Positions 29,330 to 38,720 are shown, counted from the stretch's first letter. The stretch: 64,000 nt of DNA from Hyphomicrobiales bacterium (GCA_017305715.1 JAFKKG010000014.1:1-64000); one strand, 5' to 3'. The notes: a model not told the origin generated them from the sequence alone. Numbers and translations are program-made.

Positions 29330-29497
29330 TTATTTGAGCAGGGCCTTGGTGGCGTAGTAGCCGGCGACCGCGCCGACGCCGACCAGATAGGCTCCGGCCG
29401 CGACAAACCAAAGGAACCCGCCGTTCACGTCATCGAGCTCGTTGTCCGTGAGGACATTGAGGTCCGCATCCTTCTTCTCTGCGATTGGCATGTTCAT
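29330..29497 (-). CDS. Double-glycine-leader bacteriocin-like peptide
   Basis: A 55-residue peptide. The leader ends LTDNELDDVNGG, a classic double-glycine cleavage signal. The predicted mature part (about 28 residues, FLWFVAAGAYLVG...) is hydrophobic, has GxxxG-like spacing and ends with basic residues, like class II bacteriocins. A GGAG ribosome site lies 7 bp before the ATG at 29497; an ATG at 29491 is possible. No peptidase-containing ABC transporter or immunity gene is in the window. Antimicrobial activity is inferred, not shown. Confidence 0.72.
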   Translation of the reverse strand: MNMPIAEKKDADLNVLTDNELDDVNGGFLWFVAAGAYLVGVGAVAGYYATKALLK

Positions 29498-29608
29498 TTC
29501 TATTCTCCAGTGCTCCGACCGGCTCACCATGAGCGGGTTGGTGGAGAAAATTTACCGCCCGCGCCATTGCGCGACGTGATTTGCGTCACGACACGACTCC
29601 TCAAGCTT

Positions 29609-29659
29609 GGTCGCCACGCTGGACGACAAGCCGATCTGGGACGATCTTCCGGGTGCGGA
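29609..29659 (+). pseudogene. Degenerate duplicate of the dnaQ 3' end
   Basis: This segment matches 29199-29249 through TCGCCACGCTGG.CGACAAG and CCGATCTGG, diverging towards the end. In frame it would read VATLDDKPIWDD versus VATLGDKPIWND in dnaQ. It has no start and no upstream coding, so it is a relic. The two copies bracket the bacteriocin-like gene, suggesting insertion or tandem duplication at the end of dnaQ. Confidence 0.75.
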
Positions 29660-29715
29660 CGATAATCGTCAGCGGCGTTTAGCCGCTGAGCGCCCGATGT
29701 CAGGTCGCGCGGGCA

Positions 29716-29775
29716 GAGCGTTTTCGAGCAAAGTGGATACCGGTTTGCGCTAAGAAAACGCGTCAAATAAGTCTA
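29716..29775. repeat. GTTTTCGAGC...GAAAACGCGTCAAA repeat
   Basis: A second full copy of the inverted-end repeat family also seen at 27221-27280, with AGCGTTTTC and GAAAACGCG ends. Confidence 0.7.
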
Positions 29776-29815
29776 GAGCCCGGTTCCGATTCAGTCGTAA
29801 CGGAAAAGGCTCTAG
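29773..29815. repeat. CTAGAGCC palindromic element overlapping the secB stop
   Basis: The arms CTAGAGCC (29773-29780) and GGCTCTAG (29808-29815) enclose a second, imperfect inner pair (GGTTCCGATT/AACGGAA). The right arm includes the secB stop codon. It may terminate or stabilise the secB mRNA. Confidence 0.6.
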
Positions 29816-30300
29816 CTCGGCTTTACGCCCGAAGCGGCTTGCGTAGCAGCCTGCCGCTCCAGGTTCTGGCGATACAGGCCGACGAAATCGACGGGATCGA
29901 GCATCAGCGGCGGGAACCCGCCGTCGCGCACCGATGTCGCTACGATTTCACGGGCGAACGGGAACAGCAGCCGCGGACATTCGATCATGATCAGCGGGTG
30001 CAGGTTTTCCTTCGGGACGTTGACGATACGGAACACCCCGGCATAGGCGAGGTCGAACGAGAACATGACCTTGCCGGCGTTCTCTGCCTTGCCCTCGATC
30101 GAAAGCGTCACTTCGAACTCGTTTTCGGAGAGGTTGTTGGCGCTGACATTGATCTGGATGTTGATCGCCGGTTGCTGCTGCTGCGGCGCCAGCGAGCCCG
30201 GTGCGTTCGGATTCTCGAACGACAGGTCCTTGGTATACTGTGCCAGCACGTTGAGCTGGGGAGGGGCCTGCTCGGCCGGCGCGCCATTACCGTTGGTCAT
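29812..30300 (-). CDS. secB: Protein-export chaperone SecB
   Basis: A 162-residue homotetrameric chaperone that holds preproteins unfolded for SecA. Visible are [20 protein letters not shown] near the N-terminus and [26 protein letters not shown] in the core (quoted in part). A Gln-rich insert (QQQQ) follows the first motif. The ATG at 30300 is preceded by AGGAG; the TTG one codon earlier is not used. It is convergent with dnaQ and the peptide gene. Confidence 0.95.
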   Translation of the reverse strand: MTNGNGAPAEQAPPQLNVLAQYTKDLSFENPNAPGSLAPQQQQPAINIQINVSANNLSENEFEVTLSIEGKAENAGKVMFSFDLAYAGVFRIVNVPKENLHPLIMIECPRLLFPFAREIVATSVRDGGFPPLMLDPVDFVGLYRQNLERQAATQAASGVKPS

Positions 30301-30774
30301 CAATTCTCTCCTGAAGCGCTGACGAGCGGAGACCGGGTTTTTCGTCTGAAATCGCTCGAAGGGCGGAAAATGCCTTTGCAGGGCGAGTGGCTATCATAGC
30401 CCCGCTCTGTTCCACAAGGACGACGGGCAGCGGGCGGGTGCCGGGATCCGCCTTTTATGACAAGATATGCCTAATAGTGTACGCCAGTCCCCCATAAGGC
30501 CTCCCCGAGGGCCCCATAACGTCCCCCAAACGTCCCTGGGGGCTATCCTAAATAATTGAATATGCGTGATTTCCGGGAATCATCGGATTTCCCCTCGCGG
30601 CCAAAACGCGCTACAATTCACCCGCGCCAAAACGCGCCATTGGCCGGGCAAAGTTTCATGCCTACATGCTGCAGACTCAATCGATGATGTAATCTCTGCC
30701 GTTCCCAGGGTCTTCACGGGAACGCTCGACCGCCGGACCCGTTGCCGGCGTTAGAACCAGAAAGCGAATACGAC
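30301..30774. other. Gene-free region between secB and the Tim44-like gene
   Basis: A 474-bp divergent intergenic region. It contains the secB ribosome site (AGGAG), a C-rich block at 30489-30536 and an AT-rich patch at 30546-30565 that could hold promoters. A gene for FxsA, which is often found between secB and the Tim44-like gene in related genomes, is not seen. No small reading frame is convincing. Confidence 0.6.
30489..30536 (-). other. Candidate G-quadruplex-forming tract
   Basis: On the minus strand five G-runs of 3, 5, 4, 4 and 5 are separated by loops of 5-9 nt. This satisfies a relaxed G4 pattern, with four runs of at least 4. It lies about 190 bp upstream of secB's start and about 240 bp upstream of the Tim44-like gene. 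Confidence 0.4.
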
Positions 30775-31482
30775 GTGGATATTTACACCATCATTTTCCT
30801 GGCGTTGGCCGTCTTCATCTTCCTGCGCCTGCGCAGCGTCCTCGGACAACGCACGGGAAGCGAACGGCCGCCCTATGATCGCGCCGCGCCGAATGTCGTG
30901 CAGCGGACGCAGGACAACAGCAACGTGGTGCCGATACCGGGTACCGTGATCGATCAGGCGCCCCTGGCGCCAGCGGCGGACGCCGCGCCGGTGGCTGACC
31001 GCTGGAAGGGCATTGCGGAAGCCGGCACGCCGCTGGCGCAGGGCCTGGACGCCATCGTCGCGCAGGATTCCTCGTTCGATCCCCGTCATTTTCTCTCCGG
31101 CGCCCGCAGCGCCTACGAGATGATCGTGCTGGCGTTTGCCAATGGCGACCGCCGCGCGCTGAAGGATCTGTTGTCGAACGAGGTCTATGAGAGCTTCGAT
31201 GCCGTGATCAAGGATCGCGAGAAAAACGAGCAGAAAACCGAAACGCGGTTTGTTTCGATCGACAAGGCCGAACTGGTCGGTGCGGAAGCCCGCGACAAGG
31301 CGGCGCAACTGACGGTGCGGTTCGTGTCGCAGATGATCTCGGTCACGCGCGACAAGACCGGCACCATCGTCGATGGAACGCCGGATAAGGTCGCCGATAT
31401 CACCGATGTCTGGACATTCGCCCGCGACACGAGTTCCCGCGATCCGAACTGGAAGCTGGTTGGCACCGGAAGCGCCAGCTAA
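30775..31482 (+). CDS. Tim44-like domain inner-membrane protein
   Basis: A 235-residue protein with one N-terminal transmembrane helix (residues about 3-22) after a GTG start, a low-complexity spacer and a C-terminal Tim44/MBA1-like domain (about 85-230). Bacterial homologues (TimA in Caulobacter) are inner-membrane proteins of unclear role. The GTG at 30775 gives MDIYTIIFLALAVF, the usual N-terminus. It leads into mltA and smr. Confidence 0.85.
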   Translation: MDIYTIIFLALAVFIFLRLRSVLGQRTGSERPPYDRAAPNVVQRTQDNSNVVPIPGTVIDQAPLAPAADAAPVADRWKGIAEAGTPLAQGLDAIVAQDSSFDPRHFLSGARSAYEMIVLAFANGDRRALKDLLSNEVYESFDAVIKDREKNEQKTETRFVSIDKAELVGAEARDKAAQLTVRFVSQMISVTRDKTGTIVDGTPDKVADITDVWTFARDTSSRDPNWKLVGTGSAS

Positions 31483-33013
31483 CGCCAACTGTCTTGCCGG
31501 CGTTGCAAGGCTGGCGGTGGCAGCGATCGCTATCGCGTTGTCGCTGGCTCCCCTGGATGCATTTGCCGCGCGCCGGGCGCGGCCGCATTCCCAGCCGCCC
31601 CCACAACCGGAATTCTCCAGGCCGCTGCCATATCCGGAGCTGGAGTTGCCGCTTCAGATCACCGGCGCCCAGTATGCGCCGGTCGCCTGGTCCGATATCG
31701 CCGGCTGGAACGAGGACGATCATCTCGCCGCCTACAAGGCCTTTCGCGACAGCTGCAAGCCGATCTCGGCACAAACCAAAGCGCCAGCCGAACCGAAAGC
31801 GCTGGGCACCTCGCTACGCGATCCCTGCCGGGTTGCCAAAGCCCTCGAGGTGACCGACAGCGCCCGGGCCAAGGCCTTTTTCGAGGAACAGTTTCTCCCT
31901 CTGCAGATCTCGCGACTCGGCGAACCCGAGGGCTTCGTCACCGGCTATTACGAGCCCATCGTCGACGGCTCGCGGACCGAGAACGAAGTGTACAAGGTGC
32001 CGGTCTATCGGCGCCCGTCCAATCTGTTCGTCCGCGGCGCCACGCAGAGCTCGGCCGGTTTGCCCAATGGGGGCAAGGTGTTTCGCAAGATCGGCCGCCG
32101 CAAGCTGGTGCCCTATTACGATCGTGCCGAGATCGAGGATGGCGCGATCGCCGGCCGCGGCCTTGAAATCTGCTACCTGAAGGATCAGACCGACCTGCTG
32201 TTCTCGCAGATCCAGGGCTCGGCGCGGGTCAGCCTCGATGACGGCTCGACCGTTCGCATCAATTACGATGCCCACAACGGCTATTCCTATACCCCGGTCG
32301 GGCGCATCCTGATCGAGCGCAACATCATTCCCCGCGATCAGATGTCGATGCAGAAGATCCGGGAATGGATGGAGCGGAATCCCAACGAGGCTGACGAGTT
32401 GCGACGCCAGAACCGGTCCTACGTGTTCTTCCGTGAGGTCAATCTCTCCGACAAGGACGAGGCGGTCGGCGCCCAGGGCGTGCCGCTGACACCGGGCCGC
32501 TCGATTGCGGTCGACAAGGCGCTGCATGTCTACGGCACGCCGTTTTTCATCGAGGGCGTGCTGCCGGTCGAATCGGATCAATCGAAAACGCCGTTTCGCC
32601 GGCTGATGATCGCGCAGGACACAGGCTCTGCGATCGTGGGACCTGCCCGCGCCGATCTCTATCTCGGCGCCGGTGCCGATGCCGGCAAGACCGCCGGCCG
32701 CTTCCGCCACAACATGCGGTTTGTCATGCTGCTGCCGAAGAGCCTCGACCCTTCCGCCCGCGGCCGCAAGATGCCGATACCCGACGCGCGGCCGTCGGAA
32801 AAAATCGCCAAATTGTTTCCGCAGGTCGATCCATTGAAGGATGCGCCAAAAGATCAGAAGGGAGCAGCCGCGGCCGCAACCCAGGCTGCGCCAGCGTCAG
32901 CCGCGCAGGCCGCCGTGATCAAGCCGGTGCCGTTGCCGGCGGCCCGGCCCGACATCAAATCTTCCGATACACCGCGTCGCCGTCACTTTCGCCGCTTTCG
33001 CCACCGTCCATGA
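31406..33013 (+). CDS. mltA: Membrane-bound lytic murein transglycosylase A (MltA)
   Basis: A lytic transglycosylase of about 535 residues. The MltA domain (FVTGYYEPIVDGSR, TVRINYDAHNGYSYTPVGR) is followed by the 3D domain with the catalytic Asp in LMIAQDTGSAI and GPARADLY. It cleaves peptidoglycan to 1,6-anhydromuropeptides. The start is uncertain: the ATG at 31406 overlaps the preceding gene by 77 bp but supplies basic residues before the signal core; a GTG at 31517 with AAGG upstream is an alternative. The C-terminal tail is Ala/Pro-rich. Confidence 0.88.
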   Translation: MSGHSPATRVPAIRTGSWLAPEAPANANCLAGVARLAVAAIAIALSLAPLDAFAARRARPHSQPPPQPEFSRPLPYPELELPLQITGAQYAPVAWSDIAGWNEDDHLAAYKAFRDSCKPISAQTKAPAEPKALGTSLRDPCRVAKALEVTDSARAKAFFEEQFLPLQISRLGEPEGFVTGYYEPIVDGSRTENEVYKVPVYRRPSNLFVRGATQSSAGLPNGGKVFRKIGRRKLVPYYDRAEIEDGAIAGRGLEICYLKDQTDLLFSQIQGSARVSLDDGSTVRINYDAHNGYSYTPVGRILIERNIIPRDQMSMQKIREWMERNPNEADELRRQNRSYVFFREVNLSDKDEAVGAQGVPLTPGRSIAVDKALHVYGTPFFIEGVLPVESDQSKTPFRRLMIAQDTGSAIVGPARADLYLGAGADAGKTAGRFRHNMRFVMLLPKSLDPSARGRKMPIPDARPSEKIAKLFPQVDPLKDAPKDQKGAAAAATQAAPASAAQAAVIKPVPLPAARPDIKSSDTPRRRHFRRFRHRP

Positions 33014-33600
33014 AGCGCCGGCCGACAAACGCTGTTCCCGAACTGCCGGTGCCGCCGCGGCGCAGGCGCAGTCTCAGCGAGGAAGAGCGCGCGCTATGGG
33101 AAAGCGTGGCCAAGCAGGTCAAGCCGCTGCGCAAGCAGCCGCGCGCCCTGAAGCCGGCTTCGCCAGAGGCAGGGCCCGATGTCGCATCAAGGCCGGCCGC
33201 GCCGCCAAAGCCGCCGGCCTCACCGCGAATCATTCCGCCGTCGCGGCCGGAGCCGCCGCCGCTCGCGCCGATCGGGCGCCGTGAGCGCTCACAGCTTTCA
33301 CGTGGCCGGAAGGAGATCGATGCACGGCTCGATCTGCACGGCATGACGCAGATCCGCGCGCACCGCGTGCTGCTCACCTTCCTGCAGCGCGCGCATAGCG
33401 ACGGCCTGACCTTCGTGCTCGTTATCACCGGCAAGGGCAAGGTGGGCGGTTCAGAAGCAGAGCGCGGCGTGCTGCGCCGTCAGGTCCCGCAATGGCTGAG
33501 CTTGCCGGAATTCCGCACGCTGGTGGTCGGTTTCGAGGAAGCGAGCATCGGCCATGGCGGCGAGGGCGCGCTCTATGTGCGCGTGCGGCGGGTACGATAG
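33010..33600 (+). CDS. Smr domain protein
   Basis: A 196-residue protein that starts in an ATGA overlap with mltA. A basic, Pro-rich N-terminus (1-95) precedes a C-terminal Smr (MutS2-related) domain with DLHGMTQIRAHRVL, VLVITGKGK and GGEGALYVRVRR. Smr domains nick DNA or RNA. This order (Tim44-like, mltA, smr) is common in alphaproteobacteria. The physiological substrate is unknown. Confidence 0.88.
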   Translation: MKRRPTNAVPELPVPPRRRRSLSEEERALWESVAKQVKPLRKQPRALKPASPEAGPDVASRPAAPPKPPASPRIIPPSRPEPPPLAPIGRRERSQLSRGRKEIDARLDLHGMTQIRAHRVLLTFLQRAHSDGLTFVLVITGKGKVGGSEAERGVLRRQVPQWLSLPEFRTLVVGFEEASIGHGGEGALYVRVRRVR

Positions 33601-33627
33601 CTTCATCCGGGCCACGGACTGAAGCAT

Positions 33628-34758
33628 TCAGAACGGCCGCACGATTCCCACGCGCGGGATCAGCGTGACGATCCAGCCGAAGATGCTGGTCTTGCGATCA
33701 TCGCCTGATATCGGCGCGACCTCGCGCGATGCGGGAAGGGTTTTCACCGCATGCAGGAGCAGCAACAGGGACACCGCCCAATTCGAAATCCAGCGCGAAT
33801 AGTCGAACACCATCGCAAACATCACGAGGTAGGCGAGGCTGATCACCGCCATCGAAGCAATCACGAGGCGACGATGCACGTCAACCGAAAGCGCTGCGAT
33901 CAAATCCGAAAGATACCGCCATAGCGGCGTGTGCAGCCAGATCAGCAACGCGAACACGGGAAGTCCCAGCAGATTATGCGGCAGGCGTTGCCAGGTATCG
34001 GCGATTTCCGTCGATAGCGGCTGGTACCAGATATAGGCAAAGCCCAAAAGGTCGGTCCGCGACGGGTCTGCCATCCTGCCCTTCAGATAAGCGACGAAAT
34101 CTCCTTCGGGCACCACCATCGTTCCATAGAACTGCGCGGCGAAAAAAAGAACGCCGATCGCGGCGATCGCGGCGACGCCGGCGATGGCGCCGGCGCGGCT
34201 CACGCCCCGCACCAGGTAATAACGCAGCACCACGATGGCCGCGATGACCGGCACATACATCAACAGATGGATGTGGTGGATCAGCACGAGGATCACGGAG
34301 AACAGCGTGGCGAGCAACACGTAGAACAGCGACCGCGCCGGGATCAGCAGCAGGACGATCGCGAACAGGCAGCCGTAGATGTCGAAATGCCCGAGCGTAT
34401 GCATGAAATTCTTCAGGAAGAACGGCGAGCCGGCCATGAACACGAACAGCGGCCAGTGCGTCTCGTCGAAACCGAAGGTACGCCGGAACAATGTTATGAA
34501 CAGGCCGGCGGTGACCAGCCAGACCGCGCCGCCGAGCGCGAATACCAGCCACACCGGCACCTTCGAAGTGAACAGCGCCACGGCCGCGCCGATCAGCGCG
34601 CGCTTGGTGAAGCCGAAATGATAGTTGACCAGCAGATGGATATAGGGGACGAAGGGCGGCAGCGTGATCTTGTGGAAGAAGACCCCGATCAGCACGGCGG
34701 CATTGACGGCCAGCATCAGGCGCCAGGGGTTTTCCCGCAAAAAATGATTCAAGCCCAT
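33628..34758 (-). CDS. Polytopic inner-membrane protein of unknown function
   Basis: A 376-residue protein with about nine or ten transmembrane helices spread over its whole length. The short loops include a His/Asp-containing segment (MHTLGHFDIYG) and ILVLIHHIHLLMYV. The layout recalls GT-C-like or other multi-pass polysaccharide-related proteins, but no catalytic signature is recognised. The ATG at 34758 is used; the TTG at 34773 lies in a repeat. It is convergent with smr. Confidence 0.72.
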   Translation of the reverse strand: MGLNHFLRENPWRLMLAVNAAVLIGVFFHKITLPPFVPYIHLLVNYHFGFTKRALIGAAVALFTSKVPVWLVFALGGAVWLVTAGLFITLFRRTFGFDETHWPLFVFMAGSPFFLKNFMHTLGHFDIYGCLFAIVLLLIPARSLFYVLLATLFSVILVLIHHIHLLMYVPVIAAIVVLRYYLVRGVSRAGAIAGVAAIAAIGVLFFAAQFYGTMVVPEGDFVAYLKGRMADPSRTDLLGFAYIWYQPLSTEIADTWQRLPHNLLGLPVFALLIWLHTPLWRYLSDLIAALSVDVHRRLVIASMAVISLAYLVMFAMVFDYSRWISNWAVSLLLLLHAVKTLPASREVAPISGDDRKTSIFGWIVTLIPRVGIVRPF

Positions 34759-34761
34759 TGT

Positions 34762-34888
34762 CGTCCCGGCCAAGCGAAGCGCGAGCCGGGGCCCATACGC
34801 CGCGGCCGTTGTTGCTTAGCACAGTAGCCGATGGCCCGTTTCGACAATAGACGACCGGGATTATGGGTCCCGGCGTTCGCCGGGACGG
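34762..34888. repeat. Palindromic CGTCCCGGC / CCGGGACG repeat
   Basis: The outer arms CGTCCCGGC... and ...GCCGGGACG, and the inner GGGGCCCATA/TTATGGGTCCC, form a long imperfect palindrome between the membrane protein gene and hslU. Confidence 0.65.
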
Positions 34889-34907
34889 CAGATATTATCT
34901 GCAAGCC

Positions 34908-36209
34908 CTACAAAATAAACCGGCTCAGATCCGCGTTCTTGGCGAGATCGCCGACGTGCTTCTGCACGTAGTCAGCGTCGACCCTGATGGTCTCGCCGTG
35001 GCGGTCCGGGGCGGCAAACGAAATCTCGTCCAGCACGCGCTCCATCACCGTCTGCAGGCGCCGGGCACCGATGTTTTCCACGGTCGAGTTGACGGCGACC
35101 GCGACGTCGGCCAGCGCGTCGATGGCGTCGCCGGTGATGTCGAGCGTGACGCCTTCGGTCTGCATCAGCGCGACATATTGCTTGATCAGCGACGCTTCCG
35201 GCTCGGTCAGGATGCGGCGCATGTCGTCGCGCGTCAGCGCTTCCAGTTCGACGCGGATCGGCAGCCGGCCCTGTAATTCGGGCAGCAGGTCCGAAGGTTT
35301 TGCGATGTGGAATGCACCGGAGGCGATGAACAGGATGTGGTCCGTCTTGACCGCACCGTGCTTGGTCGAGACCGTCGTTCCTTCGATCAGGGGCAGCAGG
35401 TCGCGCTGCACGCCTTCGCGCGAGACCTCGCCGCCACTGCGCCCGTCGCGCACGCAGATCTTGTCGATCTCGTCGAGGAACACGATGCCGTTGTTCTCGA
35501 CCACGTTGATTGCTTCAAGCACCAGCTGGTCGCTGTCGAGCAGCTTGTCGGCTTCCTCGTTGACCAATGTCTCGTGCGAGCTTTCGACTGTCAGGCGGCG
35601 GGTCTTGGTCCGGCCACCCATCTTGCCGAAGATGTCGCCGATCGAAATCGCGCCGAGTTGCGCGCCGGGCATGCCCGGAATCTCGAACATCGGCATGCCG
35701 CCGGAGGATTGGGTCTCGATTTCGATTTCCTTGTCGTTGAGCTCGCCGGCGCGCAGCTTCTTGCGGAAGGAATCGCGGGTGGCCGGGCTGGAAGCCGGTC
35801 CGACCAGCGCATCGAGCACACGCTCTTCGGCAGCGAGTTGGGCGCGGGCCTGCACGTCCTTGCGCTTGCGCTCGCGGGTCTGCGAGATCGCGACCTCGAC
35901 GAGATCGCGGATGATCTGCTCGACGTCGCGGCCGACGTACCCGACCTCGGTGAATTTGGTCGCCTCGACCTTGATGAACGGCGCGCCGGCGAGTTTCGCC
36001 AGCCGCCGTGCGATCTCGGTCTTGCCGACGCCGGTCGGCCCGATCATCAGGATGTTTTTCGGCAGCACTTCTTCGCGCAGATTGCCGGTGAGTTGCAGCC
36101 GCCGCCAGCGGTTGCGCAACGCGATCGAGACAGCGCGCTTGGCGTCGGCCTGGCCGACGATGAAGCGGTCGAGTTCGGAGACGATTTCGCGGGGAGAAAA
36201 GTTGGTCAT
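34908..36209 (-). CDS. hslU: ATP-dependent protease ATPase subunit HslU
   Basis: A 433-residue AAA+ unfoldase. Walker [16 protein letters not shown], Walker [12 protein letters not shown], the intermediate I-domain and the C-terminal [16 protein letters not shown] sensor-2 region are visible. With HslV it forms the two-tier HslUV (ClpYQ) protease. The hslV gene lies 1.1 kb upstream on the same strand, but two unrelated genes separate them, an arrangement typical of this lineage. Confidence 0.96.
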   Translation of the reverse strand: MTNFSPREIVSELDRFIVGQADAKRAVSIALRNRWRRLQLTGNLREEVLPKNILMIGPTGVGKTEIARRLAKLAGAPFIKVEATKFTEVGYVGRDVEQIIRDLVEVAISQTRERKRKDVQARAQLAAEERVLDALVGPASSPATRDSFRKKLRAGELNDKEIEIETQSSGGMPMFEIPGMPGAQLGAISIGDIFGKMGGRTKTRRLTVESSHETLVNEEADKLLDSDQLVLEAINVVENNGIVFLDEIDKICVRDGRSGGEVSREGVQRDLLPLIEGTTVSTKHGAVKTDHILFIASGAFHIAKPSDLLPELQGRLPIRVELEALTRDDMRRILTEPEASLIKQYVALMQTEGVTLDITGDAIDALADVAVAVNSTVENIGARRLQTVMERVLDEISFAAPDRHGETIRVDADYVQKHVGDLAKNADLSRFIL

Positions 36210-36258
36210 TGGCTTTAGCTAGGGTGAAATCTCGTTCTCGGCAAGGCGGCGAAAGCGC

Positions 36259-36870
36259 CTAGATTATCGGCGGGCCCGCCTGCCACTGTTTGATCGCCTC
36301 GAAGGGATGGATCAGCATGATGATGTTCAGCGCCAGATTGTCGCGAATATGCAGCGCCATCACGATTTCGAACACCGCCGCCAGCGCCACGGTGGCGGCG
36401 ACCGGAAGCCTTTTCGCCAGCAGGAAGCCGCCGATCATCGCTAAATTGTCGGAGATCGAATTGACGATGGTGTCCCCGTAATAATCCAGTGAGATCGTAG
36501 CCGCACGATAGCGGTCGATGATCAAATTCGAATTCTCGACCAGTTCCCAGGCGCCCTCGACCAGCATGGCGAGGATAAGCCGTGCCGGCCAGGCGAGCCG
36601 TGGAAACAGCAGGTAGGCCGCGCCATAGAACAGAAAGCCGTGCAGGATGTGCGACAGCGTGTACCAGTCGGCGATGTGCTGCGAATTTTCCGAGCTCTGC
36701 ACCACGCCGTGCCAAAGCTTGACGTAACCGCAGGCGCAGATCGGCAGGCGTCCCATGGCGTAGAGGATTACGGCCTGCAGCAGCAGGATGCTGACCGCGA
36801 TCAACAGCCAGTGCCACGCCGTAAGGGTGCTGCCGACGGCGGGCCTCTCGGCGGGTTGGCTTGCGGTCAT
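36259..36870 (-). CDS. DUF2585 (UPF0314) membrane protein
   Basis: A 203-residue protein with about four to five membrane helices (first at about 16-38). The family-typical features are the [11 protein letters not shown] motif and [23 protein letters not shown]. The function is unknown. It starts inside the acetyltransferase stop (ATGA overlap) and precedes hslU by 49 bp, so it belongs to the hslV-GNAT-DUF2585-hslU unit. Confidence 0.85.
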   Translation of the reverse strand: MTASQPAERPAVGSTLTAWHWLLIAVSILLLQAVILYAMGRLPICACGYVKLWHGVVQSSENSQHIADWYTLSHILHGFLFYGAAYLLFPRLAWPARLILAMLVEGAWELVENSNLIIDRYRAATISLDYYGDTIVNSISDNLAMIGGFLLAKRLPVAATVALAAVFEIVMALHIRDNLALNIIMLIHPFEAIKQWQAGPPII

Positions 36871-37349
36871 GGGTTGCGGACCATCAGCAGCGCGGGACCA
36901 TCGGGCGTGTCGACCATATAGGCTTTTTCGAATCCCGCCTTCTCATAGGCGCGCACCGCACGGTGGTTGACAGGATCGGGATCGGTGACCATGCGCGGCG
37001 CGCCGCGCATCAGCCGGTCATCCGTGAAGGCCCGAATGAGTGCCGAACCGTGGCCGCGTTCGATCATGCCGGGTTCACCAATGAAGAGATCGATGCCACG
37101 CGTGCCCTTGGGATGTATGCCGAAGCTGGAATTCCAGACGGTAAGATCATAGCATTGGATGTAGCCGAAATCGGCGCCGTTTGTCGAAACCACAAATTGA
37201 TCCATGGCCGGCTCGTCGAGATCGCCGCTGACCAGCTCATATTGCTCATCCGGATCGCCCCACCATTCCCGCACATGCGGATGCGCGAGCCACTGCCGGA
37301 TCAGCGGCAGATCGGCTGCGGTCATGGGACGAAAGGCGTAAGGCGCCAT
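36867..37349 (-). CDS. GNAT acetyltransferase, AAC(6')-like
   Basis: A 160-residue GNAT protein. Its motifs closely follow aminoglycoside 6'-N-acetyltransferases: [10 protein letters not shown] near the N-terminus, [10 protein letters not shown], the acetyl-CoA loop [32 protein letters not shown] and a C-terminal [12 protein letters not shown]. Housekeeping homologues (including siderophore-type acetylases) share these features, so resistance should not be assumed. It lies 3 bp after hslV and overlaps DUF2585. Confidence 0.82.
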   Translation of the reverse strand: MAPYAFRPMTAADLPLIRQWLAHPHVREWWGDPDEQYELVSGDLDEPAMDQFVVSTNGADFGYIQCYDLTVWNSSFGIHPKGTRGIDLFIGEPGMIERGHGSALIRAFTDDRLMRGAPRMVTDPDPVNHRAVRAYEKAGFEKAYMVDTPDGPALLMVRNP

Positions 37350-37352
37350 CCA

Positions 37353-37910
37353 TCAACCGCCCAGCGTCTCGATCGTTACGTTACGGTTGGTATAGACGCA
37401 GATGTCGGCCGCGATATCCAATCCGCGGCGGACGATGGTCTCGGCGTCCTTGTCGGTATCGAGCAGGGCGCGGGCCGCGGCCAGCGCATAATTGCCGCCG
37501 GAGCCGATCGCCATCACGCCAGCCTCCGGCTCCAGCACGTCGCCGGTGCCGGTCAGCACCAGCGAGACATCCTTGTCGGCGACGATCATCATCGCCTCCA
37601 GCCGGCGCAGATAACGGTCGGTGCGCCAGTCCTTGGCGAGTTCGACCGCGGCGCGGGTCAATTGGCCGGGATATTGCTCCAGCTTGCTCTCCAGCCGCTC
37701 GAACAGGGTGAAGGCGTCGGCCGTGGCGCCGGCAAAGCCGCCGATGACGTCGCCCTTGCCGAGTTTGCGGACCTTTTTGGCGTTGGATTTGATCACGGTC
37801 TGGCCGATCGAGACCTGCCCATCGCCGCCGATCACCACCTTGCCGCCCTTGCGGACGGTTAAAATCGTGGTGCCGTGCCAGACCGACGGCTCATTGGGGG
37901 ATGCTTGCAT
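37353..37910 (-). CDS. hslV: ATP-dependent protease peptidase subunit HslV
   Basis: A 185-residue proteasome-beta-like protease. A propeptide of 13 residues ends in HG, exposing the catalytic Thr14 ([20 protein letters not shown], in part). Other hallmarks are [16 protein letters not shown] and the C-terminal NRNVTIETL. It degrades substrates unfolded by HslU. It is first in a leftward unit and is divergent from hisB. Confidence 0.96.
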   Translation of the reverse strand: MQASPNEPSVWHGTTILTVRKGGKVVIGGDGQVSIGQTVIKSNAKKVRKLGKGDVIGGFAGATADAFTLFERLESKLEQYPGQLTRAAVELAKDWRTDRYLRRLEAMMIVADKDVSLVLTGTGDVLEPEAGVMAIGSGGNYALAAARALLDTDKDAETIVRRGLDIAADICVYTNRNVTIETLGG

Positions 37911-38100
37911 GGAATACCTCGTGTCTGGGCAGATTCAGGGAGCAGATTTAGGGATTTGGGGCCACCGTTACAATCGGCCGGATTCGGTCACCATAGCGTC
38001 ATCCCGCAGTAGCGAAGGCGGCATCGGCCTGTTAAAAGGGCCGCGTTTTCGGCCCCGGGGGCCCGAAATGGGCCAGAGAAGGCCAAGGAAAGCACGTTTC

Positions 38101-38694
38101 ATGCGCATCGCGACCATCAAGCGCAAGACCAAGGAGACCGACATCGAGGTTGCGGTAAACCTCGATGGCACGGGCGTGTCCAAGGTTTCGACCGGTATCG
38201 GCTTCTTCGACCATATGCTCGATCTGCTGGCGCGGCATTCGCGCATCGACATCACGGTCAAGGCGGATGGTGACCTGCATGTCGACCATCACCACACCAC
38301 CGAGGACGTCGGCATCGCGCTCGGGCAGGCGGTAAAGCAGGCGCTCGGCACCATGGCCGGGATCACCCGCTATGCCTCGATCCACATGCCGATGGACGAG
38401 ACGCTGTCGCGGGTCGTGATCGACATTTCGGGCCGGCCGGTGCTGGTGTTCAAGGTGGATTTTCCACGCGACAAGGTCGGCGAGTTCGACACCGAACTGG
38501 TCCGCGAATGGTTCAATGCCTTCACGATCAACGCCGGCGTGACTTTGCATGTCGAGACCTTATATGGCGAGAACAGCCATCATATCGCCGAATCCTGCTT
38601 CAAGGGTCTGGCGAGGGCGCTTCGTGCGGCGGTCGCGATCGATCCGAAAACCGCGGGCGAAGTGCCATCCACCAAGGGTCAGCTCGGCGGCTGA
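38101..38694 (+). CDS. hisB: Imidazoleglycerol-phosphate dehydratase
   Basis: A 197-residue, monofunctional enzyme of histidine synthesis (step 6). The metal-binding repeats are visible as [27 protein letters not shown] and the later [19 protein letters not shown] (in part). The ATG at 38101 gives [16 protein letters not shown]. It starts the rightward hisB-DUF2628-hisH-hisA-hisF-hisE-coaA run. Confidence 0.96.
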   Translation: MRIATIKRKTKETDIEVAVNLDGTGVSKVSTGIGFFDHMLDLLARHSRIDITVKADGDLHVDHHHTTEDVGIALGQAVKQALGTMAGITRYASIHMPMDETLSRVVIDISGRPVLVFKVDFPRDKVGEFDTELVREWFNAFTINAGVTLHVETLYGENSHHIAESCFKGLARALRAAVAIDPKTAGEVPSTKGQLGG

Positions 38695-38720
38695 TACCTG
38701 TTTCGCGGCAGAGAGGTGCG

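Larger units (their letters stand above)
29498..29811. other. Gene-free region with dnaQ 3'-end duplicate and repeats
   Basis: This 314-bp stretch holds the start-side flank of the peptide gene, a degenerate copy of the dnaQ 3' end (29609-29659), a GTTTTCGAGC...GAAAACGCGTCAAA repeat (29716-29775) and the left arm of a CTAGAGCC palindrome reaching into the secB stop codon. No further gene is supported. Confidence 0.7.
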
